DNA of 64,000 nt, from contig NZ_CP053564.1 of NCBI RefSeq assembly GCF_013155125.1, positions 4,533,501 to 4,597,500 of the forward strand. The letters are read 5' to 3'. Each line of letters starts with the position of its first letter. Positions within the stretch are counted from its first letter, which is position 1. This document shows, piece after piece, positions 54,034-61,537 of the stretch. The translations under genes were made by a program, and so were the position numbers. This DNA comes from Pseudonocardia broussonetiae. GTDB lineage: Bacteria; Actinomycetota; Actinomycetes; Mycobacteriales; Pseudonocardiaceae. The notes beneath the pieces are model-generated. The model searched no databases. It saw only the letters and a program-made list of their open reading frames with translations, and had not been told where the DNA came from.

Positions 54034-55737
54034 ATGCACGCCGATGGAGGCGCCACGACGACCCTCGCCGCCGCCCTCCGCACCCTCCGCGACACCGCCG
54101 AGGGGGTCGGTTTCTCCCTCGACGTCCCCGGTGTCGAGCGGGCCAGGTACGAGCGGGCCGAGCTCGTCCACCAGCTCGACGACTACGTCCTCCCGCGCCT
54201 CGCCCGACTCGACGCCCCGCTGCTCACGGTGGTGGGCGGGTCGACCGGCGCCGGCAAGTCGACGGTCGTCAACAGCCTCGTCCGCGCCGCCGTGACGCCG
54301 TCGGGCGTGCTCCGTCCGACCACCCGCTCCCCGGTGCTCGTCTGCCACCCCGACGACCTGCCGTGGTTCTCCGACACCCGCGTCCTGCCCGAGCTCACCC
54401 GCACCAGCGGCGCCGGCGCCGACCACGCGACGCTGCAGCTCGTGCCCTCGAACGCGCTCGCGCCGGGGCTGGCGTTCCTCGACGCCCCCGACATCGACTC
54501 CGTCGTCGCCGCCAACCGCCGCCTCGCCGGCCAGCTCCTCGCGGCGGCCGACCTCTGGCTGTTCGTCACGACCGCCGCCCGCTACGCCGACGCCGTGCCG
54601 TGGGACGTGCTGGAGACCGCCGCCTCGCGCGGCACCGCACTGGCCGTCCTGCTCGACCGCGTGCCGCCCGGCGCCGAGCGCGACGTCGCCGCTCACCTGC
54701 ACGAGATGCTCGTCGCGCACGGGCTCGGGGCGGCGCCGCTGTTCGTCGTGCCCGAGACGGCGCTGGAGGACGGGCTGCTGCCGGATCCGGTGGTCACGCC
54801 CCTGCGCCGCTGGTTCGACGACCTCGCCCGCGACGCCGCCGGCCGCGCCGCGGTCATCCGCCGCACGCTCGACGGCGCGCTCGACAGCCTCCGCCCGCGC
54901 GCCGCCGCGCTCGCCCTGCACGCCCGCGCGCAGTCCGATGTGGCCTCGCGGCTGCGCACCGACGTCCGCACCGCCTACGCCGCGGCCCTGGACGAGGTCG
55001 ACGACGGCATGCGCGACGGGGCCCTGCTGCGCGGCGAGGTGCTCGCGCGCTGGCAGGAGTTCGTCGGCACCGGCGAGCTGCTGCGCGCGCTGCAGGACCG
55101 GGTCGGGCGCTGGCGCGACCAGCTGACCGCCGCGTTCACCGGCCGCCCGCAGCCCGGGGGCGACCTCACCGTGGCGCTGGAGTCGGGCGTCGCGCTGCTC
55201 GTGCACAGCGCCGCGGAGCGGGCGGCCGAGCGCGCCGCCGTGTCGTGGCGCTCGGGCGCCGCGGGCACCGGGCTGCTGCGGGCGTCGGACCAGCGGCTCG
55301 ACCGCGTCTCCCCGGGCTTCCGCGACGACGCCGAGCGCACCGTCCGCGACTGGCAGGGCGCCGTGCTCGACCTCGTCCGCCGCGAGGGCGGCGACCGCCG
55401 GACCACCGCGCGCGCCGCCGCGTACGGCGTCAACGCGACGGGGCTGCTGGTCATGATCGCCGTCTTCGCGACGACGTCGGTGCTCGCGCCGCCGATCGAG
55501 GTGGCCGTGGCCGGCGGCACGACCGTCCTCTCGCAGAAGGTGCTGGAGGCGGTGTTCGGCGACCAGGCGGTGCGCGCGCTGGCCGACCGCGCCCGCGCCG
55601 ACCTGCTCGACCGCGTCGCCGCCCTCCTCGGGCGCGAGGAGGACCGCTTCGCCGCACTGCTGCACCGTCACGCCACCCACCCCGACGACGCCGCCGCGCT
55701 GGAGCGGGCGGCCTCGGCCGTGGAGCGGGCGCGATGA
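54034..55737 (+). CDS. dynamin-like GTPase (first of a pair)
   Basis: This 567-residue large GTPase-like protein has P-loop GGSTGAGKST (residues 68-77), a switch region with TTRSPVLV, and FLDAPDID in the G3 position. The G4 NKxD motif is not evident (the strand reads VLLDRVPPG), so nucleotide specificity may differ from canonical GTPases. A hydrophobic segment near residues 470-490 (ATGLLVMIAVFATTSVLAPP) could insert in membrane. It overlaps the second GTPase gene by ATGA, as in actinobacterial two-GTPase operons. The function is unknown; membrane remodelling or stress roles are known for dynamin-like pairs. Confidence 0.8.
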   Translation: MHADGGATTTLAAALRTLRDTAEGVGFSLDVPGVERARYERAELVHQLDDYVLPRLARLDAPLLTVVGGSTGAGKSTVVNSLVRAAVTPSGVLRPTTRSPVLVCHPDDLPWFSDTRVLPELTRTSGAGADHATLQLVPSNALAPGLAFLDAPDIDSVVAANRRLAGQLLAAADLWLFVTTAARYADAVPWDVLETAASRGTALAVLLDRVPPGAERDVAAHLHEMLVAHGLGAAPLFVVPETALEDGLLPDPVVTPLRRWFDDLARDAAGRAAVIRRTLDGALDSLRPRAAALALHARAQSDVASRLRTDVRTAYAAALDEVDDGMRDGALLRGEVLARWQEFVGTGELLRALQDRVGRWRDQLTAAFTGRPQPGGDLTVALESGVALLVHSAAERAAERAAVSWRSGAAGTGLLRASDQRLDRVSPGFRDDAERTVRDWQGAVLDLVRREGGDRRTTARAAAYGVNATGLLVMIAVFATTSVLAPPIEVAVAGGTTVLSQKVLEAVFGDQAVRALADRARADLLDRVAALLGREEDRFAALLHRHATHPDDAAALERAASAVERAR

Positions 55738-57407
55738 GCTCCACGCGAGCGGTGGAGAAGGAGCGCAGCGCGGCCGAGGCGGGGATCGCGGCACGGCTGC
55801 GGGCCCTGGACGACCTCCTCGTGGCCGGCGCCGGCCGCCTCGACGAGGAGCGCCTCGAACCGGCGCGGCGGCTGGCGCAGCGCTCGGGGGAACGGCTGCG
55901 GCTGTCCGGGGCGCACACCGTCGTCGCGCTGGCGGGGGCGACCGGCAGCGGCAAGTCGTCGCTGTTCAACGCCCTGACCGGCGCCGACGTGTCGACGGTC
56001 GGGGTGCGCCGCCCGACCACCGGCGTCGCGCACGCCGCGGTCTGGGGCGCCGACGGGGCCGGGCCGCTGCTCGACTGGCTGGAGATCCCGCGCCGCCACC
56101 TGGTCGAGGCTCCCGACGGTGAGCTGCCCGGGCTCGTGCTGCTCGACCTGCCCGACCACGACTCCACCGAGATGGCCCACCGCCTGGAGGTCGACCGGCT
56201 CGTCGCGCTCGTCGACGTGCTGGTCTGGGTCCTCGACCCCCAGAAGTACGCCGACGCCGCGATCCACGACCGCTACCTCACGCCGCTGGCCCGCCACGGC
56301 GAGGTGATGGTGGTCGTCCTCAACCAGGTCGACCGCCTCCCGCCGGCGCAGGTCGCCGACGCGCTGGGCGACGTCCGCAGGCTGCTCGCCGACGACGGGC
56401 TCGACGGCGTCCCGGTTCTCGGGGTGTCGGCCGTGGCCCCCGGTGGCCGCGACGAGCTCCGCGCCGTCCTGACCGGCGCCGTCGCCGCGCACCGGGCCGC
56501 GCTGCGGCGGGTCTCGGCCGACCTCGACGCCGTGGCCGCCGGGCTCTCCGACGTCGTCGCGGGGCCGCCGCGCCGCGAGCTCGACGCCGCCGCCGTGGAG
56601 GCGCTGGACTCCGCGCTGAGCGCCGCGGCGGGCGTGCCCGCCGTGGGTGCGGCCGTCGAGCGGGCGTCGGTGCACCGGGCCGCGGCCGCCACCGGCTGGC
56701 CCTGGACGCGCTGGGTGCGCCGCCTGCGCCCCGACCCGCTGCGCCGCCTGCACCTCGACCGCGGGACGGCCGCCCCCGAGGAGGAGAGCGCCGTCGCCCG
56801 CACCTCGCTGCCCGAGGCCTCGGCCGTCGAGCGCTCCCGCGTCGACATCGCCCTGCGCGCCCTGGCCGCCACCGCCGCCGACGACCTGCCCGAGCCGTGG
56901 CCGCACGCCGTCCGCGCCGCCGCCCGCTCCCGCGAGGACGACCTGCCCGACGCGCTCGACCGCGCCGTCGCGGGCACCGACCTGGGCCTGGCGCACCCGC
57001 CGCGCTGGTGGCGGGCCGCCGGGTTCCTGCAGACGCTGCTCGCCGTGCTCGCGCTGGCCGGCGGCGTGTGGCTCGCGGGCCTGTACCTGCTCACGCTGCT
57101 GCGCCTGCCCGAGCCGCCGACGCCGACGGTCGAGCCGTGGCCGGGGTTCGCCGTCCCGCTGCCCACGGCCCTGCTGCTCGGCGGTCTGCTGGTCGGGCTG
57201 CTGCTCGCGCTGCTCGCGCGGCTGGTCGCCGGGATCGGCGCCCGCCGCCGCCGGGCGCGCGTGCAGGAGCGGCTCGACGCCGCCGTCGCCGAGGTGGCCG
57301 ACGACCTCGTGCTCGTGCCCGTCACCGCCGAGCTGCGCGCCTACGGGGCGCTGCGCGATGCCGTCGCCGGGCTCGCGCCGGCCCCGCGGGGTCGTCGACG
57401 CGGGTAG
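55734..57407 (+). CDS. dynamin-like/Era-like GTPase with C-terminal membrane segments (second of a pair)
   Basis: This 557-residue GTPase has P-loop GATGSGKSS (residues 68-76), RPTTGVAHA in switch I, LLDLPDHDST in G3 and LNQVDRLPP as the G4 specificity motif. The C-terminal third holds two hydrophobic helices (about 426-447, FLQTLLAVLALAGGVWLAG, and about 475-500, LPTALLLGGLLVGLLLALLARL) and a basic tail. This half keeps full GTPase motifs while its partner lacks G4, so the two probably act as a heteromer at the membrane. Confidence 0.85.
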   Translation: MSSTRAVEKERSAAEAGIAARLRALDDLLVAGAGRLDEERLEPARRLAQRSGERLRLSGAHTVVALAGATGSGKSSLFNALTGADVSTVGVRRPTTGVAHAAVWGADGAGPLLDWLEIPRRHLVEAPDGELPGLVLLDLPDHDSTEMAHRLEVDRLVALVDVLVWVLDPQKYADAAIHDRYLTPLARHGEVMVVVLNQVDRLPPAQVADALGDVRRLLADDGLDGVPVLGVSAVAPGGRDELRAVLTGAVAAHRAALRRVSADLDAVAAGLSDVVAGPPRRELDAAAVEALDSALSAAAGVPAVGAAVERASVHRAAAATGWPWTRWVRRLRPDPLRRLHLDRGTAAPEEESAVARTSLPEASAVERSRVDIALRALAATAADDLPEPWPHAVRAAARSREDDLPDALDRAVAGTDLGLAHPPRWWRAAGFLQTLLAVLALAGGVWLAGLYLLTLLRLPEPPTPTVEPWPGFAVPLPTALLLGGLLVGLLLALLARLVAGIGARRRRARVQERLDAAVAEVADDLVLVPVTAELRAYGALRDAVAGLAPAPRGRRRG

Positions 57408-57496
57408 GCCCGCCCCGGAACGGTCGACGCGCGGTGATCGCCGGGTCGGGGCCGACGGCCGGGTTCTCGCGCAGCGGGATCCGCTGAGGCGCTGCG

Positions 57497-57509
57497 TTAG
57501 CGTGACCGG
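57497..57509 (+). promoter_or_regulatory. candidate leaderless promoter -10 (TTAGCGT) of the oxidoreductase gene
   Basis: TTAGCGT (57497-57503) lies 6 bases before the ATG at 57510. That is the spacing expected for a -10 whose transcript begins at the start codon. No Shine-Dalgarno is present. The -35 is not obvious. Confidence 0.5.
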
Positions 57510-58484
57510 ATGCGACGCGTGGTGTGCACCGAGTTCGGCGGTCCGGAGCGGTTGACGACGCAGGAGGGGCCCGACCCGGATCCCGGTCCCGGCGAGGTGC
57601 TCGTCGCGGTGGAGGCGGCGGGCGTCAGCTTCGTCGACGGGCTGATCGTCGCGGGCCGCTACCAGATCCGGCCGCCGCTGCCGTTCGTCCCGGGTTCGGC
57701 GGTGGCGGGCCGGGTCGCCGCGCTCGGGCCCGGTGTCGAGGGTCCGGCGGTCGGCACGCCGGTCGCGGCCGCCGTGATGGGCTTCGGCGGGTTCGCCTCG
57801 CACGTGCTCGTGCCGGCCGCCGAGGTGGTCGCGGTGCCCGACGGCGTCGAGGCGGCCGTCGCGGCGTCGACGATGGAGAGCTACTGCACGATGGTCTACG
57901 CGGTGACGCACCGCGTGGCGATCGCCGCGGGGGAGCGGGTCGTCGTGCTCGGGGCGGGCGGCGGGATCGGGCTCGCGGCCGTCGACGTGGCCCACAGCCT
58001 GGGCGCGCGGGTCGTCGGCGTGGCGTCGTCGCAGGAGAAGCGGGCGGCGGCCACCGCGGCCGGCGCCGAGGCCGTGATCGGCTACGACGACCTCAAGGAC
58101 GGCATCCGCACGGCCACCGAGGGCGGTGCCGACGTCGTGATCGACCCGGTGGGCGGCGCGGCGGCCGAGTCGGCGCTGCGCGCGCTGCGGGCCGGCGGCC
58201 GGTTCTGCGTCGTCGGGTTCGCCTCGGGGGAGATCCCGCGCCTGCCCGCGAACGTCGTCCTGCTGCGCAACCGCACGGTGATCGGAGTCGACTGGGGCGA
58301 CTGGTCGCGGGAGACCGCCGGCCCGGCCGCCAACGCCGCGCTGCTCGGCGACGTGCTGGGCCGGGTCGGGCGGGGCGAGCTGCACCCGCCGGCGCCCGCC
58401 ACCGCCCCGCTCGACGAGGCGGGCGCCGTGCTGACCGCCTACGCCGAGCGCCGCGTCACCGGAAAGTACGTGCTCGTGCCCTAG
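57510..58484 (+). CDS. NADPH:quinone oxidoreductase (zinc-free MDR family)
   Basis: This 324-residue medium-chain reductase is of the quinone oxidoreductase/zeta-crystallin type. It has no catalytic or structural zinc cysteines. The start MRRVVCTEFGGPERL, the LPFVPGSAVAGRVAALGPGVEG block, and the cofactor motif VLGAGGGIGLAAVDVAHSLGARVVGVASS (about residues 147-175) are typical. It reduces quinones or acts as an enoyl reductase with NADPH. Its TAG stop overlaps the stop of the convergent enoyl-CoA hydratase gene in the palindrome CTAG (58481-58484). Confidence 0.9.
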   Translation: MRRVVCTEFGGPERLTTQEGPDPDPGPGEVLVAVEAAGVSFVDGLIVAGRYQIRPPLPFVPGSAVAGRVAALGPGVEGPAVGTPVAAAVMGFGGFASHVLVPAAEVVAVPDGVEAAVAASTMESYCTMVYAVTHRVAIAAGERVVVLGAGGGIGLAAVDVAHSLGARVVGVASSQEKRAAATAAGAEAVIGYDDLKDGIRTATEGGADVVIDPVGGAAAESALRALRAGGRFCVVGFASGEIPRLPANVVLLRNRTVIGVDWGDWSRETAGPAANAALLGDVLGRVGRGELHPPAPATAPLDEAGAVLTAYAERRVTGKYVLVP

Positions 58485-59254
58485 CGGCCCGTCCAGGTCG
58501 GCGGGCGCTTGCCCAGGAACGCCGCGACGCCCTCCTGCGCGTCGGCGGTGCGCAGGACGGCGCCCTTCGCGGCCTCGGTGGCGGCCCAGCCGAGGGTGTC
58601 GCCGCCCAGCGCGTCGTCGATCGCGGCGACGCAGGCCTGCACGGCGAGCGGGGCGTTGGCGCAGATCCGCTCGGCGAGGGCCAGTGCGCCGTCGAGCGCG
58701 CCGCCCGGGTCGGTCACGACGTTGACGAAGCCCAGGTCGTGGGCGCGGGTCGCCGCCATCGGCTCGCCGGTGAGGACGAGCTCGCGGGCGACGTTGACCG
58801 GCAGCGCCCGCGGCCCGCGGAACAGCGCCCCGCACGTCGGCAGCAGGCCGATCCGCACCTCGGGCAGCCCGAACCGGGCGTCGGACGCCGCGACGACGAG
58901 GTCGCAGGCCAGCGCGATCTCCATCCCGCCGCCCAGCGCGAAGCCCTCCACCGCGGCCACCAGCGGCGTGCGGCGCTCCCGGCGCACCACGCCGTACTCG
59001 CCGCCGCGGGGCGTCACGTAGTCGTAGCCGGCGGTCAGGTCGCTGCCCGCGCAGAAGTACCCGCCCGCTCCGGTGAGGACGCCGCACCACAGGTCGGGGT
59101 CGTCGTCGAGGCGGTCGAGCGCGGCGCTGAGCCCGTCGGCGGTGGCGCGGTCGATCGCGTTGCGGCGCGCGGGGCGGTCGATCGTGACGACCAGGACGCG
59201 GCCGCGCACCTCGGTGCGGACCGGCCCGTCGGCGGCGTCGGTGGTGCTGGACAT
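58481..59254 (-). CDS. enoyl-CoA hydratase/isomerase (crotonase family)
   Basis: This 257-residue crotonase-fold enzyme has an oxyanion-hole glycine pair in GGYFCAGSDLTAGYDY and FALGGGMEIALACD. The catalytic Glu-type position lies within the EVRIGLLPTCGALFRGPRAL stretch. It hydrates or isomerises an enoyl-CoA in fatty-acid or related degradation. ATG 59254 gives full length. It is divergent from the AraC regulator (78 bases apart), which may control it, and convergent with the quinone oxidoreductase. Confidence 0.92.
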   Translation of the reverse strand: MSSTTDAADGPVRTEVRGRVLVVTIDRPARRNAIDRATADGLSAALDRLDDDPDLWCGVLTGAGGYFCAGSDLTAGYDYVTPRGGEYGVVRRERRTPLVAAVEGFALGGGMEIALACDLVVAASDARFGLPEVRIGLLPTCGALFRGPRALPVNVARELVLTGEPMAATRAHDLGFVNVVTDPGGALDGALALAERICANAPLAVQACVAAIDDALGGDTLGWAATEAAKGAVLRTADAQEGVAAFLGKRPPTWTGR

Positions 59255-59332
59255 GCTCCTCCTCGATGATCCTCGAGGGGCACGGTAACGGGCCCGTGAT
59301 GCGGATGTGACCTCTTCTTGTCACGATGAGCC

Positions 59333-60274
59333 ATGCCCCTCACCACCATCGACACGTCGTCGGTGGCCGAGCGCGACCGCCTGGACTTCTGGCGGTCCAC
59401 CGTGTGCGACCAGTTCGTCACGCTCGACGTGCGCCCCGGCGCCGGTCCCGCCGTGCGCGGGAGCGTCACCGCGGCGGCGGTGGGCGACATCCAGCTGCGC
59501 ACGATCCAGGCCGGGCCGCACCGCTTCGACCGCACTCCCGGGCAGGTCCGCGGCGCCGACGAGGACTACTACCAGATCGCGCTGGCCCGCCACGGCAGCA
59601 CGCTCGTGGCGCAGGACGGGCGTGAGGCCGTCATCGAGCCCGGCGACTTCGTCCTCTACGACAGCAGCCGGCCCTTCACCTTCGTCACGGCCGGCGACTT
59701 CGCCTACTCGGTCTGCCTGTTCCCGAAGCGGCTGATCCCGCTGTCGGAGGTGGAGCTGCGCGAGGCCACAGCCGTCCGGATCGACGGGCGCCGGGGCGTC
59801 GGGGCGATGATCCCGCCGTTCCTCGCCGCCCTGCAGCGCCTCGACGACGACGACCTCGTGCCCGCCGCCCGCGAGGCGATGCACCGCACCATCGGCGACC
59901 TCTACACGACCGTGATCCGCAGCGAGATCGACTCGGCCGCGCCCGACGGCGTGCACCTGTCCCGGGCCCGCGCGCACATCCGGGAGCACCTCGCCGACCG
60001 CGACCTCGACCCCGCCTCGGTGGCCGCGGCCTGCGCGATCTCGGTGAGCTACCTGCACAAGCTGTTCAGCGCCACGGGCACCACCGTCACCGCCCACATC
60101 CGCGAGGAGCGGCTGCAGGGCTGCTGGCGCGACCTGGCCCGCCCGGAGCTCGCCGGACTGACGGTCGCGGCGATCGGCGCGCGCTGGGGCCTCCCCGACC
60201 CGGCGCACCTGAGCAGAGCCTTCCGGGCAAGGTTCGGAGTCAGCCCGAGCACCCACAGGTCCGGGGCCCACTAG
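59333..60274 (+). CDS. AraC-family transcriptional regulator
   Basis: This 313-residue regulator has an N-terminal AraC_binding_2-type (cupin) sensor (DRLDFWRSTVCDQFVTLDVRPG; FVLYDSSRPFTF). The C-terminal double helix-turn-helix contains ISVSYLHKLFSATGTTVTAHIREERL and GLPDPAHLSRAFRARFGVSPSTHR. It is divergent from an enoyl-CoA hydratase gene, so activation of that gene is plausible. Such regulators are often named after hydrocarbon or alkane-degradation operons. ATG 59333 is used; ATG 59326 is out of frame. Confidence 0.92.
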   Translation: MPLTTIDTSSVAERDRLDFWRSTVCDQFVTLDVRPGAGPAVRGSVTAAAVGDIQLRTIQAGPHRFDRTPGQVRGADEDYYQIALARHGSTLVAQDGREAVIEPGDFVLYDSSRPFTFVTAGDFAYSVCLFPKRLIPLSEVELREATAVRIDGRRGVGAMIPPFLAALQRLDDDDLVPAAREAMHRTIGDLYTTVIRSEIDSAAPDGVHLSRARAHIREHLADRDLDPASVAAACAISVSYLHKLFSATGTTVTAHIREERLQGCWRDLARPELAGLTVAAIGARWGLPDPAHLSRAFRARFGVSPSTHRSGAH

Positions 60275-60296
60275 AACCTGCGGGCGTTGGGGGACG

Positions 60297-61532
60297 TCAC
60301 GACGTCGGGAGGACCCTCACCTGTTCTCCTGCTCCTGCTCCTGTTCCGTCCAGCTCCACCAGGCAGTTCGCCCCGGCCAGGGCGCGGAGCGAGTGGGAGC
60401 CCGCCGACGGCACCGGCGCGACCTCGCCGGTCAGCTCGTCGAGCACCGCCGGCACCACGGTGTGCCGGCCCGGGGACGCCCGGAACGCGACGGCCGCGCG
60501 GGCGGAGCGGCGCACCCGGTCCTGCGGCAGCCGCGACGCCGCCCGCACCGCGGGCCGCACGAACAGCTCGAAGCCGACCCAGCAGGCCACGGGGTTGCCG
60601 GGCAGCGTGATCACCGGGACGCCGCGGTAGGTGCCCAGGCCCTGCGCCCCGCCGGGCCGCAGCGCGACCGGCCCGAACTCGACGCCCGCCGGGCCCAGGG
60701 TGTCGCGGACGACCTCGTGGTCGCCCGCGCTGATCCCGCCGGAGGTGACGAGCAGGTCGATCCCGTCGAGGTGCCGCTCCAGCAGCGCGGCGAGCTCGGC
60801 GGGGGAGTCGGGCACGATCGGGAGCTGCTCCGCGTCGGCCCCGGCGGCATGCAGCGCGGCGACGAGCAGCACCCCGTTGCTGTCGTGGGTCTGCCCCGCG
60901 CCGCGCCGCCCGCCCGCGCCGACGAGTTCCGAGCCCGCCGACAGCACGGCCACCCGCAGCCGCCGGTGCACCGGCAGCGCCGCCAGCCCGCACCCGGCCG
61001 CGGCCGCGAGCTGTGCCGGCCCGAGCGCGGTGCCCGCGCGCAGCACGACGTCACCGGTGCGGATGTCGTCGCCCCGGCGGCGGATGTGGCGACCCGCCGT
61101 GACGGGGGCGAGCACGCGCACGTGCTCGCGTCCGTCGTCGGTGAGCTCGACCGGGACGATCGTGTCGGCCCCCTCCGGCAGCGGCGCCCCGGTCATCACG
61201 CGCTGCGCCGTGCCGGGCGTCAGCGCTGCGGGGACCGAGCCCGCGGGGACGTGCGCGGTGACCGGCAGCCCGTCGGGACCGAGGTCGCCGATGCGCAGGG
61301 CGTAGCCGTCCATCGCGGAGTTGTCGAAGGCCGGCAGGTCGTCGACGGCGTGCACGTCGTCGGCGAGCCGCCGCCCCGCGCACCGGGCGAGGGGCAGCGT
61401 CTCGGTCCCGACCGGCGCGAGGAGAGCGGCGGCGCGGGCGGCGTGCCCGGCGACGTCGCGCAGGGGCCCCGCCCCGCCGCCGCACCGGTGCGGCGGCGGG
61501 GCGGCGAGGTGGGCGTGGACGTCGACGGACAC
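60297..61532 (-). CDS. moeA: molybdopterin molybdotransferase
   Basis: MoeA inserts molybdate into adenylylated molybdopterin to make the Mo cofactor. This 411-residue protein shows AFDNSAMDGYAL (the conserved NSAMDGYA motif, about residue 70), RVMTGAPLPEGADTIVP, RRRGDDIRTGDVVL, VAVLSAGSELV, LLVTSGGISAGDHEVV and TLPGNPVACWVGFELF. The GTG start at 61532 lies 5 bases after the stop of the molybdoenzyme gene, so cofactor insertion and apoenzyme are probably co-expressed. Confidence 0.95.
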   Translation of the reverse strand: MSVDVHAHLAAPPPHRCGGGAGPLRDVAGHAARAAALLAPVGTETLPLARCAGRRLADDVHAVDDLPAFDNSAMDGYALRIGDLGPDGLPVTAHVPAGSVPAALTPGTAQRVMTGAPLPEGADTIVPVELTDDGREHVRVLAPVTAGRHIRRRGDDIRTGDVVLRAGTALGPAQLAAAAGCGLAALPVHRRLRVAVLSAGSELVGAGGRRGAGQTHDSNGVLLVAALHAAGADAEQLPIVPDSPAELAALLERHLDGIDLLVTSGGISAGDHEVVRDTLGPAGVEFGPVALRPGGAQGLGTYRGVPVITLPGNPVACWVGFELFVRPAVRAASRLPQDRVRRSARAAVAFRASPGRHTVVPAVLDELTGEVAPVPSAGSHSLRALAGANCLVELDGTGAGAGEQVRVLPTS

Positions 61533-61537
61533 GGCGG

